Part shown: positions 16,066 through 28,226 of the stretch, one piece after another
Layout of the letters: each line of letters begins with the position of its first letter
Position numbering within the stretch: position 1 is the stretch's first letter
Origin: Pseudogemmobacter humi
GTDB taxonomy: Bacteria; Pseudomonadota; Alphaproteobacteria; Rhodobacterales; Rhodobacteraceae
Length of the DNA: 37,192 bases
Assembly: GCF_900609055.1 (NCBI RefSeq)
Contig: NZ_UXAW01000057.1
Span: forward strand, 1-37,192
Direction: 5' to 3'
Notes under the pieces: model-generated
Database searches by the model: none
What the model saw: the letters and a program-made list of their open reading frames with translations, nothing else
What the model was told of the DNA's origin: nothing
Translations under genes and position numbers: made by a program

Positions 16066-17483
16066 TCGTCATCTCCAGGTTTTCCGTCACTGTTGCGGGG
16101 TGGGAAGGAAGCCGCCCGCCGCCCGAGCCTGCGCGCGGCGGCAAAGCGCACCTGCGGGTCGGGATCGTCCAGCAGGTCGGCGAGGGCGCCGTCGTCCAGC
16201 AGGGGATGCCCGACGATCATCGCCCGGTTGAGCGGATAGGGATCGGCGGCCAGCAGCAGGACGGCTGCCTGCGGCGCCGCGCGGTTGAAGGCGATGGAGC
16301 GGCGCACATCGGCATCACCGCTGGCGGCAATCGCTTTGAGCGTCGTGGCGGGCGTTGCCGGATTGCGGCCGAGGGCACCCAGCACGTCGCGGTCGCGGCT
16401 GGACAGAAGCGCGCCGACGGCCTCGGGCGGCGCGTCCTCGCGCAGCGCCACACCCGCCTGGACCCAGGGCGCGGTGTCCTGGGCGAGGCGGACCAGAAGG
16501 TCCGGCGGGCTGGCGGGGTTGCGCGCGACGCTGCGGCGGATCCCGGGGTCGTCGTCCTGGGCGAGCCGCGCCAGCAGACCGGCGGGCAGGTCGGGATGGC
16601 GCGCGATCCAGCGCCGGACCCAGGGGTCGGGGTCGGCGGCGAGCCGCGCGATGACATCCGCGCCGAGCTGGTGGCGGCGGGCGATGAGGCGGCGGATGCG
16701 GGCCGAGGGCTCTCTCCCGGTGTCGATCCCGGCGTCTGAGACCGTGGGGTTGCGGACCGCCGCCGCACGAACGCCGTCATCGGGATCGGCCAGCAACTGC
16801 TCCAGTTCCGCGGCGCCGAGGCTTGGGTTAGAGGCCAGCCTGCGCCGCAGCCGGGCGTCGGTCGAGCGCAGCGCCGCGGCCAGCAGATCCGCGGGGCAGT
16901 TCGGATGGGCGGCGATTTCGGCCCTGACCCCGTCGTCGCCGGTTTGCCACAACCGGGCGAGCGTCCCGGCATCCGCTTCCGGCGCCGCAGCCGCCGCGCG
17001 CCGGATCAGCCCGTCGTCGTCTGCCGCAAGCCGCCCGATCACCCCGGCCGGGGCGGCCGGGTTGCCGGCGACCGCGCGCCGCACCTCGACCGCCGGGTGC
17101 GAAGCCAGTTCGTCGAGGATCGCGGCATCGGCATGGTCATGGGCCGCGAGACAGCGCGCCATGCGCGCATCGCCGCATCGGCCGAGCAGCCTGCGCAGCG
17201 CCGATGTGGGCGTTGCCGGATTCTTCGCAAGCCGCAGCGCCAGCGCCTCCCCGGCATCGGCCGCGAGACGGTCGAGAAGAGAGGCCGGAGCAAAGGCGGC
17301 CGCGGCGGTGATCAGCTTCTGGCGCGGCGATGCGAATATCACCGGCTCAAGCGCGGCCCGCGCCCCGGGGCCTGCACCGGCATAAAGGCCGAGGGCCGCA
17401 TAGAGATCGCCCCCGGCGACCACCCGCGCGACGAGGGCGTCCTGCCCCCCGGCCCCTCGGATGTCGGTCGCCGCCGCCATCAT
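16062..17483 (-). CDS. LRV / HEAT-like repeat protein inside the TMADH operon
   Basis: A 473-residue soluble protein made almost entirely of about a dozen or more units of roughly 23-25 residues, typified by DPDPWVRRWIARHPDLPAGL and DDPGIRRSVARNPASPPDLL. This is the leucine-rich-repeat-variant (LRV) pattern, which stacks into a helical solenoid. No enzyme motif or Cys cluster is seen; the N-terminal Fe-S segment of the Azotobacter LRV protein is absent. It overlaps the membrane Fe-S protein stop and the etfB start by four bases each, so it is made in fixed proportion to the electron-transfer chain. A scaffold or maturation role is inferred from position. Confidence 0.8.
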   Translation of the reverse strand: MMAAATDIRGAGGQDALVARVVAGGDLYAALGLYAGAGPGARAALEPVIFASPRQKLITAAAAFAPASLLDRLAADAGEALALRLAKNPATPTSALRRLLGRCGDARMARCLAAHDHADAAILDELASHPAVEVRRAVAGNPAAPAGVIGRLAADDDGLIRRAAAAAPEADAGTLARLWQTGDDGVRAEIAAHPNCPADLLAAALRSTDARLRRRLASNPSLGAAELEQLLADPDDGVRAAAVRNPTVSDAGIDTGREPSARIRRLIARRHQLGADVIARLAADPDPWVRRWIARHPDLPAGLLARLAQDDDPGIRRSVARNPASPPDLLVRLAQDTAPWVQAGVALREDAPPEAVGALLSSRDRDVLGALGRNPATPATTLKAIAASGDADVRRSIAFNRAAPQAAVLLLAADPYPLNRAMIVGHPLLDDGALADLLDDPDPQVRFAAARRLGRRAASFPPRNSDGKPGDDE

Positions 17484-19642
17484 GCCGATACCGCAGACCT
17501 GCCGGGCTCGTCGGCGCCGTCTTCTTCTGCGCCCTTCTTGTCCAGCCCCATGGCCTCGGCCAGCAGTTCGGTCAGTTCCAGAACCCGGAAATTGCCCTCG
17601 TTGCCGGTGCCCTTCACGCCGTCCTCAAGCATGTTGAGGCATTTCGGGCAGTTCACCACCAGGACATCGAGACCGGGGATCTCCGCCGCCTCGGCCGCGC
17701 GTAGTTCGGCGGGCTTTTTCAGTTCCGGCGGATCGGGCAGCCAGATGCGGCCGCCGCCCGCGCCGCAGCAGAACGAATTGTCGCGGCTGCGCCCCAGTTC
17801 GACCAGCTCGACGCCCACGCTCTGCAACACCTGGCGCGGCGCCTCGGTGCAGCCGTTGATGCGGCCCAGATGGCAGGGATCGTGATAGGTCACACGGTAG
17901 TCGAGTTTCGCGGGCTGCGGAATCCGCCCCTCGCGGATCAGCCGTTCCAGCATCGAACTGGCGTGTTCGATGGTGTAATTGCCGCCGAATTCCGGGTATT
18001 CGTTGCGGATCGTGTTGAAGGTATGCGGGTCCGTGGTGACGATGCTGTTGAACGTGCAGTCGTTGAGCAGTTCGATATTGGCCTCGGCCAGCGCCTGGAA
18101 CAGACCTTCCTCGCCCACGCGCCGCACGTCGTTGCCGGCGGTCTGCTCGTCCTCGAACAGGATCCCGAAGTCGATTCCCGCCGCCTTCAGGATCCGGGCG
18201 AAGGTGATCGTGACCTTCTGCGAGCGCGGATCGAATGAGGCGTAGTCGCCGACATACCACAGCACATCGACCGGCTCGGTGCGGGCGTCCTTGATCTGGA
18301 AGTCCAGCTTCTGGGTCCAGCGCGGCCGCTTGCGCTTCGACTCGCCCAGCGAGTTGCCGGATTTTTGCAGGCTCTTCAGCGTGGGCTGAAGCATGGTGTC
18401 GAATTCGCCCGCCTCGACCAGCGACCGGCGCATCTGCACGATCATCGGCAGGTGCTCGACGCCGACCGGGCAGATCTCGACGCAGGCGGCGCAGCTGCGG
18501 CAGGACCACAGCGTCTCGGGCCGGATCATGTTGACGCCGGTGCCGATCACCTCGATCGGGCCGGCGGGCATCCTGGCCCCGTTCAGCGTGTCGTTGGCCA
18601 GTTCCCGCAGGCTGAGCACGAGATCCCTGGGCGAGAGCGGATAGCCAGAGGCATTCGCCGGGCAGGCCTCGTGGCAGCGCCCGCATTTGGTGCAGGCATC
18701 GACGTTCAGCAGGTATTTGTCGCTGAAATCGGTGAGCTGCGAGAATCCGATCCGCTCGGCCTCGACATCGGCCATCGGCATCCGCTGCTTGGCCTGCGCA
18801 TCGCGCGCCATCAGGCTGCCCATGGCGGTGAAGATGTGCTTGATCTTGGTATAGGGAATGACCGCGATGAACGAGAGGGCGAGAATGCCGTGCGTCCACC
18901 ACAGGACCATGCGGAAACCGGCGGCGCCCTCGGGCTCCATGCCCAGCCCGGCCATAAGCTGGGCGAGCAGCGCCCCCACCGGCGACCACCAGCGATAGTC
19001 CCAGACCAGCGGGTTGTGCTGTAGCCAGACCAGCCGGACCGCCTCCACCAGGAAGCCGGTCACGCCGATGATGACCAGCAGCCACAGAAAGGCCCAGTCC
19101 TCGCGCCGGTAGAATGAGCGGTCGTAATCGGGATCTTCGGGCGAGCGGTCGGGGCGGTGGTAGTCAAGCCGCGGCAGCGCCATCCAGCCCCGCCGGTACA
19201 TCATGTAAAGCAGGCCGCCGATCAGCGAGAGCCCGGCCAGATCCATCGCCAGCGAGAAGATCAGATAGAAGCCGTTCTTCCAGAAATGCAGCCCCGTCGC
19301 CGGCCCGGTGATGTCCTGGTCAAGCGTGATGGTGCTGGTTCCGATGAACAGCACCGTGAAGCCGTAGAAGATGAACATATGGGCGGCGCCCGCGACCGGC
19401 GCCCGGCGCCGGATCGTCGTATGTTCGAGGACCAGCCGGAACATCGTGCCAAGGCGGGGCCAGAACGGCGTCCAGGCCCCCGACCGCGTGCCACGGCGGT
19501 ATTTGCGGATCTGCGACCATATTCCGTAAAGGAAAACCAGGATCGCGCCGATGGCGACCACGTAGAATGTCACCAGCATCCAGAGCGGGAAGCTCTCGAA
19601 CAGGATGCGGGTCACGTCTTGCGGGTTGGGATCGGAGATCAT
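17480..19642 (-). CDS. Membrane Fe-S ETF:quinone oxidoreductase, EMO/EtfD/DgcB type
   Basis: A 720-residue protein in three parts. A cytochrome-b-like membrane domain (about residues 1-290) has several spans. Two 4Fe-4S motifs follow, CTKCGRCHEACPA near 314 and CRSCAACVEICP near 380. Two HdrD-like CCG domains end it; the second keeps HDPCHLGRINGC and FCCGAGGG, while the first lacks the usual paired Cys. Relatives are EMO, mycobacterial EtfD and DgcB of dimethylglycine catabolism, which pass electrons from ETF to quinone. I chose the ATG ending at 19642; an ATG 13 codons upstream adds a basic, non-conserved stretch and has no ribosome site. It overlaps the LRV gene by four bases. Confidence 0.85.
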   Translation of the reverse strand: MISDPNPQDVTRILFESFPLWMLVTFYVVAIGAILVFLYGIWSQIRKYRRGTRSGAWTPFWPRLGTMFRLVLEHTTIRRRAPVAGAAHMFIFYGFTVLFIGTSTITLDQDITGPATGLHFWKNGFYLIFSLAMDLAGLSLIGGLLYMMYRRGWMALPRLDYHRPDRSPEDPDYDRSFYRREDWAFLWLLVIIGVTGFLVEAVRLVWLQHNPLVWDYRWWSPVGALLAQLMAGLGMEPEGAAGFRMVLWWTHGILALSFIAVIPYTKIKHIFTAMGSLMARDAQAKQRMPMADVEAERIGFSQLTDFSDKYLLNVDACTKCGRCHEACPANASGYPLSPRDLVLSLRELANDTLNGARMPAGPIEVIGTGVNMIRPETLWSCRSCAACVEICPVGVEHLPMIVQMRRSLVEAGEFDTMLQPTLKSLQKSGNSLGESKRKRPRWTQKLDFQIKDARTEPVDVLWYVGDYASFDPRSQKVTITFARILKAAGIDFGILFEDEQTAGNDVRRVGEEGLFQALAEANIELLNDCTFNSIVTTDPHTFNTIRNEYPEFGGNYTIEHASSMLERLIREGRIPQPAKLDYRVTYHDPCHLGRINGCTEAPRQVLQSVGVELVELGRSRDNSFCCGAGGGRIWLPDPPELKKPAELRAAEAAEIPGLDVLVVNCPKCLNMLEDGVKGTGNEGNFRVLELTELLAEAMGLDKKGAEEDGADEPGRSAVSA

Positions 19643-19693
19643 CGCCGTCGGTCCTCTTGTCTTCTTTCGGCGCCGCAGCATCGGGCGCCCCGC

Positions 19694-19755
19694 CGGGAAT
19701 TCGGGAATTGGGGAATCGGGAACCGGCAGCCGCGGGGTCAGGCCCTGCGGCTGCC
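19694..19755 (-). promoter_or_regulatory. Tandem octamers and strong hairpin after the TMADH gene
   Basis: Just after the TMADH stop lies a 9-bp stem (GGCAGCCGC at 19725-19733 with GCGGCTGCC at 19747-19755) with further GGG/CCC pairing inside. Beside it the plus strand shows CGGGAATT twice and then GGGGAATC and GGGAA (19694-19722), an imperfect 8-base tandem repeat. This may set different mRNA levels for TMADH and the downstream genes. Confidence 0.5.
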
Positions 19756-19764
19756 GTCAGTTGC

Positions 19765-22768
<3,004 letters not shown>

Positions 22769-22802
22769 ATCTCCTCCCCGAGATAGCCGCCTGCAGTCTT
22801 GA

Positions 22803-23055
22803 TGGTCTGCTTATGCCGATTTAGACCAATTCCACCCGAAATCACTTCCCTCCAGATCGTGAGCTTCGGATGCAGCCAGATCGTCAGCAAAAGTAACCGG
22901 AAATCTGCTGAAATGATAAGAAGTATGTCACATATATTAAAAATTGGCCGTGTTTGGTGGGAGAGTGGTATGAACTGGGCTGATCGGGTTGATTTTTCCC
23001 TTGCGCCTCAACGATGTGCCAAATAAGACCAATTCCGGCCCATCCGGCTATTGGT
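22803..23055. promoter_or_regulatory. AT-rich control region with repeated GntR-like half-sites
   Basis: The 382 bases between the divergent operon head and the FadR-like gene contain two near-identical 13-mers, TTAGACCAATTCC (22821-22833) and TAAGACCAATTCC (23024-23036). The first is part of TGGTCT-N14-AGACCA (22803-22828). The second faces ATTGGT (23050-23055), giving ACCAAT-N16-ATTGGT. GGT...ACC repeats are typical FadR/PdhR-family operators. Between them lies an AT-rich core (about 22890-22965) likely to hold the promoters. Confidence 0.55.
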
Positions 23056-23150
23056 TGCCAATCCCGTAGCGATGCTGCCCGCCTGCGATACGCTTGTCCC
23101 GACAGCCGGCGAATCACCCCTGGAAACGCCTTGCACAAGGAGCCGGGATC

Positions 23151-23909
23151 ATGACCGAACTTCCCGATCCGCCGTGGGAGACCGATGGCGAGGTGCGCCA
23201 TCCCGTCACCGCCAAAGCCCGGCACCTGGCCGATACGCTGTTTGCCGCAATAGCCAGTGGCGTATACGGGTTCGGAACCCGTCTGCCTGCCGAGCGCGTC
23301 TTGTCCGAAACCCATGGCCTGCCGCGCAGCATCGTCCGCCAGGCCCTGGGCCTTATGGAGAGCTTCGGCATCATCGAGCGGCGGGTCGGCAGCGGGTCGG
23401 TGGTCTGTTTCCGCCGGCGCCAGCCAAAGGCGGAATACGGCGCGCCCCCGTCCGGCATCCTGGATCTTACCGAGATCGGCAAGTCCACCAGCCCGCTGGA
23501 ACTGGGCGTCGTGCGCTCGATCATCGAGCCCGAGATCGCGCGGCTCGCCATCCTCAACATGACGGCGCGGGATATCGAGGCGATCAAGGCCATTCAGGCC
23601 GAGATGGAAGAGGTGATGACCGATGGCGAGAAATATGCGGCGCTGGAAGATGCGTTTCGCATGCGGCTCGCCTCGGGCACGCACAGCCCGCTTCTGGAAG
23701 CGGTCTATGCCATGGTCAACCAGGTAAGGCGCGACGCAAGCTGGTCGGTGCAGCGGCGGTGGCGGCTGTCACCCGCGCGGATCAGGGAATACAAGCTGCA
23801 AAACCGCTCGCTCTGCGAGGCGATAGAAAGCCGCGATATCGAGAAGGCGGTGGAATTCGTCCGGCTGATGCTGGCGGATGCGCATCAGGAGCTGATGCCG
23901 GGGGGCTGA
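23151..23909 (+). CDS. FadR/FCD-subfamily GntR transcriptional regulator
   Basis: A 252-residue protein. The N-terminal winged helix has LPAERVLSETHGLPRSIVRQ and FGIIERRVGSGSVV; the C-terminal all-helical ligand domain begins at about residue 100 (LELGVVRSIIEPEIARLAI). The usual metal-binding His residues of FCD domains seem absent: FH is FR in EDAFRMRLASG, and the EHRAI-like segment reads QNRSL. The ligand may therefore be bound without metal. AAGGAG precedes the ATG at 23151. Divergent from the TMADH block, it is its most likely regulator. Its 3' end overlaps the convergent binding-protein gene by 25 bases. Confidence 0.85.
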   Translation: MTELPDPPWETDGEVRHPVTAKARHLADTLFAAIASGVYGFGTRLPAERVLSETHGLPRSIVRQALGLMESFGIIERRVGSGSVVCFRRRQPKAEYGAPPSGILDLTEIGKSTSPLELGVVRSIIEPEIARLAILNMTARDIEAIKAIQAEMEEVMTDGEKYAALEDAFRMRLASGTHSPLLEAVYAMVNQVRRDASWSVQRRWRLSPARIREYKLQNRSLCEAIESRDIEKAVEFVRLMLADAHQELMPGG

Positions 23910-25198
23910 TCCCTGCCCATGGCGGCGGCGTCCATGGTGGCGGCGGTCAGGCGCTGATCCCACATCTGCCCGCAGGCCCGCATGTGCCGCAACAGCAGTG
24001 GGCCATGCTTCTCCCACCAGTCGAGGATCGAGCGCAGCTCGACGATGCGGGCCACGCCGTCGGTGATCCGCACCACCGGCCAGGACCCGACCAGCGCATT
24101 GTCGACGCCGAAAAGTTCGCGCCCCCACCAGCGCGCCTCGCCAAAGACGTTGTGGCTGCCCCCGCCCATCCGCATGGCCGAGAGAACGACGGCAGGCTCC
24201 ACCGTCTGGATCTGCTCGACCGCCTTGCGCCACATCTCCAGAATGGCGCAATATTCCCATGACACCGCGCTCCACTGCCCTGGAAAGCGGCGGTTGAACT
24301 CGGCGTAGAAATCGCGGGGCCGGGGAAATCCGATGTCCAGCCGGTCAAGCGCCGGGTCGTCGAATTCGGGGAAATGGAAGATGAAGCCTTCCATGAACGC
24401 GCGGCTGGTGCGCGCGACAAGCGCGGGATAATTGTCGCAGGTGCAGGACAGGATCTGCCCGCGGAACCCGCGCCGGTAGGCGGTTTCCGTCAGCGCATGG
24501 ACGAAAGGCTCGTAAGCGGTGTCCCAGCACAGGATATCGGGCTTCGCCGCAAGCATCGCATCGGCGATTGCAACCGGGTCCTCGGGGGCGCCGCTGTAAA
24601 GCACCTCCTTGACGATCGTGATCCCCGCCGCCTCGAATGCGGCCCGGTAAGTGGCCAGCGAGGGCAGGCCGAGCGCGTCCTTCTGGGCGCAGAGCGCCGC
24701 GGTGCGCAGCTCTGGCCGGTTCTCCGCCAGCCAGTCCACCCCGGTCACGACATAGATCGGATGCAGCTCGCAGGGCGCAATGAGATAGGGGATGTCGGGC
24801 GACAGATCGCTGGGCAGCAGCGTCGTGGCCAGCATCCGCGAGCGGGTGAGGAAATCGGCGATCACCGGCACGGTGTCGCCGCCAAGCATCAGGATGATCT
24901 TGACCCCGGCGTCGAGGACAAGCTGCTTGGCCCCAAGGATCGCGCGCGCCGGATCGTACTGGTCGTCGTAGGCGACGACCTCGACCAGCCGCCGCTGGCC
25001 GCCGATCTTCACCCCGCCGCCCGAATTGACCCGGTCGGCCCAGATCTGGCAGCCCTCATAGCCGGGTCTGCCCCAGGATGCGGCGGGGCCGGTCAGCGGC
25101 GCCAGTACCCCGATCTTCACGGTTTCCCTTGCGCGCATGTCATGCCGTGGCATGCTGGCCGCCAGTTCGAGATCGGCGCCGAAACGATAGATGCTCAT
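23885..25198 (-). CDS. Type-1 periplasmic-binding-fold protein (branched-chain amino acid/AmiC type) without signal peptide
   Basis: A 437-residue protein with the Peripla_BP_6 start VKIGVLAPLTGPAASWGRPG, then NSGGGVKIGGQRRLVEVVAY, DDQYDPARAILGAKQLV and LMLGGDTVPVIADFL, as in Leu/Ile/Val-binding and amide-binding proteins. The N-terminus (MSIYRFGADLELAAS) has no hydrophobic signal, and in-frame upstream codons give none. No ABC permease or ATPase gene is near. It may therefore be a cytoplasmic ligand sensor like AmiC, or a binding protein with a mis-set start. It converges with the FadR-like gene. Ligand unknown. Confidence 0.7.
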   Translation of the reverse strand: MSIYRFGADLELAASMPRHDMRARETVKIGVLAPLTGPAASWGRPGYEGCQIWADRVNSGGGVKIGGQRRLVEVVAYDDQYDPARAILGAKQLVLDAGVKIILMLGGDTVPVIADFLTRSRMLATTLLPSDLSPDIPYLIAPCELHPIYVVTGVDWLAENRPELRTAALCAQKDALGLPSLATYRAAFEAAGITIVKEVLYSGAPEDPVAIADAMLAAKPDILCWDTAYEPFVHALTETAYRRGFRGQILSCTCDNYPALVARTSRAFMEGFIFHFPEFDDPALDRLDIGFPRPRDFYAEFNRRFPGQWSAVSWEYCAILEMWRKAVEQIQTVEPAVVLSAMRMGGGSHNVFGEARWWGRELFGVDNALVGSWPVVRITDGVARIVELRSILDWWEKHGPLLLRHMRACGQMWDQRLTAATMDAAAMGRDQPPGISS

Positions 25199-25461
25199 AC
25201 TGGCGATTTCTCTGGATGTCGGCGGTGGGGCCTGACGGACAAAGCGGAAGCGGACAGAGACCGGCCGCTCGCAGACTTGCGGAAACGAGACTTTTTACGG
25301 TGGCTTCGGTGTCGGCACAAGATGTCTGCAAGCTGTTGCCGCAAGATGCCGCCGGAAAGCCCTGCCGGCGGGCCGGGGTGTCATCCGCGGAAATGCGGCG
25401 ACTGACGCGGCCCGGAGGAGGTTGCCCTCGCGGAAGCGGTCCGCCTCTGGCGCCCGGGCGT

Positions 25462-26235
25462 TCAGTCCCCGATCGGCGTGCCGCGCGATTTAAGTGCGTT
25501 CAGCCAGAACAACCCCTGGGCGGTGCCGCGCGAGGGGCGGTATTCGGCGGCGATCCAGACCCGGTCCATCCCGGCCACCTGATCGCAAAGATCGGGCAGC
25601 GAGAAGCCGCCGCCGCCTGGCTCGTTGCGGGCCGGGAAACCGGCGATCTGGACATGGTTGATCCGGTCCCGGTGCTGCCGCCAGACCAGATGCGCGTCGC
25701 CGTGCAGCCGCGCGGCGTGCCAGAGATCGAATTGCAGCCCGATGCGCGGATTGCCGATATCGTCGATGATCCGCGCCGCCTGGTCGTAATCGTTGAGGAA
25801 ATAGCCGGGCATGTCCTCGGGGTTCAGCGGCTCGATGGAAAGCCGCAGCCCGGGCGCCTGTTCCGCGGCCCAGGTCAGGTTTTCGGTGAAGGTCGCCTCG
25901 GCCTGCGGTCCGCGCGCCACCCCCGCCATCACATGGACGGTGGGCACCTTCAGCCGCGTGGCGTAATCGGCGGCATGGAGGAAGCCGTCGCGGAACACCG
26001 CCTCGTCGCCCGGCCGCGCGGCGAAACCACGGTCGCCCGAGAGCCAGTCGCCTGGCGGCGTGTTGATCAGCGCCATCGGCAGATCGCCGAGCGCGCGTTC
26101 CCAGTCGGCCACCGGATGGTCGTAGGGAAACAACACTTCCACCCCGTCGAACCCGGTGCGCCGCGCCCAGTCGGGGCGGTCGAGCATCGGGACTTCGTTG
26201 AAGAGAAGCGTCAGATTGGCGGCGAAAAGGGGCAT
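25462..26235 (-). CDS. hyi: Hydroxypyruvate isomerase-like TIM-barrel protein
   Basis: A 257-residue protein starting MPLFAANLTLLFNEVP. The TIM-barrel metal-site motifs of the Hyi family are present: SIEPLNPEDMPGYF, LQFDLWHAARLHGD, INHVQIAGFPARNEPG and WIAAEYRP. Hyi interconverts hydroxypyruvate and tartronate semialdehyde in glyoxylate metabolism, which would fit the glcD/glcE genes 10 kb away; related members (OtnI) act on other sugar acids. The longer frame has 32 extra N-terminal residues that overlap the DUF1285 gene and look non-conserved, so I start at 26235, 10 bases after the DUF1285 stop. Confidence 0.8.
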   Translation of the reverse strand: MPLFAANLTLLFNEVPMLDRPDWARRTGFDGVEVLFPYDHPVADWERALGDLPMALINTPPGDWLSGDRGFAARPGDEAVFRDGFLHAADYATRLKVPTVHVMAGVARGPQAEATFTENLTWAAEQAPGLRLSIEPLNPEDMPGYFLNDYDQAARIIDDIGNPRIGLQFDLWHAARLHGDAHLVWRQHRDRINHVQIAGFPARNEPGGGGFSLPDLCDQVAGMDRVWIAAEYRPSRGTAQGLFWLNALKSRGTPIGD

Positions 26236-26245
26236 GGATCGGGTG

Positions 26246-26842
26246 TCAGGCCAGTTCTGAGGATCGGATAACCGGGAAAAACCGCCCCGAGGACCAGAGG
26301 CCGAACCAGCTATCCCCGTCATGGGGTTCATGGCAACCCAAATCCACCATGCGGAAAAAGCTTTTGCGGTCTACCCTCGCCCAGAGTTCGCCCCCCGCCG
26401 GGGCGCGGACAAGGATGGCGGGCGCGGGTTCGCCGCTGGCCGGATCGCGGCTGACGCGGATCGGATGACCGGACCCGGCGGTCACGCTGTCGCCGGTTCT
26501 GGTCGCGAAGGTCAGCCGCTGGTCGCGCCCGCTGCCCGTGGCATCGACATCCACGGCATGCAGCGGCAGGTCCTCGACGGTGATGCCGACCTTCTCCACC
26601 GGGGTGACGAGGAAATACCGCTCGCCTTCGCGTTTCAGGATCGAGGAGAACAGCTTCACCAGCGGTGCACGGCCGATAGGGGTGCCGAGATAGAACCAGG
26701 TGCCGTCGCGGGCGATGCGGATGTCGAGATCGCCGCAGAACGGCGGATTCCACAGATGCACCGGGGGCAGCCCCCCCGATTTCGCCGCCGCCCGGGCCGA
26801 GGCGGCGATCCCCTCCGCTGATGGCTGCTGGCCGTCCTGCAT
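26246..26842 (-). CDS. DUF1285 family protein
   Basis: A 198-residue protein with the DUF1285 features LPPVHLWNPPFCGDLDIRI, DGTWFYLGTPIGRAPLVKLF and YFLVTPVEKVGITVEDLP. Solved family members form a small two-domain beta-rich fold of unknown function. The ATG at 26842 has an AGGAG site eight bases upstream; a longer frame adds 29 basic residues that do not look conserved. In many alphaproteobacteria I recall this gene near the MoxR operon, as here, but divergent from it. It is followed by hyi with a 10-base gap. Confidence 0.82.
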   Translation of the reverse strand: MQDGQQPSAEGIAASARAAAKSGGLPPVHLWNPPFCGDLDIRIARDGTWFYLGTPIGRAPLVKLFSSILKREGERYFLVTPVEKVGITVEDLPLHAVDVDATGSGRDQRLTFATRTGDSVTAGSGHPIRVSRDPASGEPAPAILVRAPAGGELWARVDRKSFFRMVDLGCHEPHDGDSWFGLWSSGRFFPVIRSSELA

Positions 26843-26971
26843 GCAAGGCTCCTGTTTTCGGGGCCAATGTCGCCCCTCGCGCGGCAGATCGCAAGGGGCC
26901 GCTCGCAAGGGGCAAGCTCCTCGCCGCATCCGAAGAGGTTTCCGCGCCAGGGCGCGGAAATGCCTCCGGCG

Positions 26972-27073
26972 GGGATATTTAGAGACAGAAAATGATCAGA
27001 GCCGCGTCTCCTCATTTTCTGTCCTTAAATATCCCGGGGGAGTCCCCGGAACGGGGACGGGGGCAGGGCCCCC
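26972..27073. repeat. Three-hairpin dispersed repeat, copy B
   Basis: Arms 26972-26995 and 27012-27035 pair at 22 of 24 positions around a 16-base loop. Then comes GTCCCCG-GAA-CGGGGAC (27042-27058) and GGGGGC-AGG-GCCCCC (27059-27073). Order and spacing match copy A, but the middle stem has changed on both sides so that pairing is kept. It lies between the divergent DUF1285 and moxR genes. Confidence 0.85.
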
Positions 27074-27151
27074 TCTTCGACGTTGCGGCAGGGCGGGCGG
27101 CGGAAGACCGCGCTCTCTCACAATCATTTGTGTCAAGGCGGCTTTTGCCAT

Positions 27152-27180
27152 TTGTGGTCGGCGGGCGATTTCGCTCTAAT
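27152..27180 (+). promoter_or_regulatory. Candidate promoter of the MoxR operon
   Basis: TTGTGG (27152-27157) and TCTAAT (27175-27180) are spaced by 17 bases and end 30 bases before the moxR start. The -10 is a good match, the -35 a weak one. Confidence 0.4.
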
Positions 27181-27209
27181 GCGCCCAGTATGAGATCAGG
27201 AGCCCTGTC

Positions 27210-28222
<1,013 letters not shown>

Positions 28223-28226
<4 letters not shown>

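Noticed and set aside
16062-17483. Tandem repeats in the LRV gene considered as a CRISPR or DNA repeat
   Set aside because: The repetition is at protein level (about 24 residues) with diverged DNA, not identical DNA repeats with spacers. No CRISPR array was seen anywhere.
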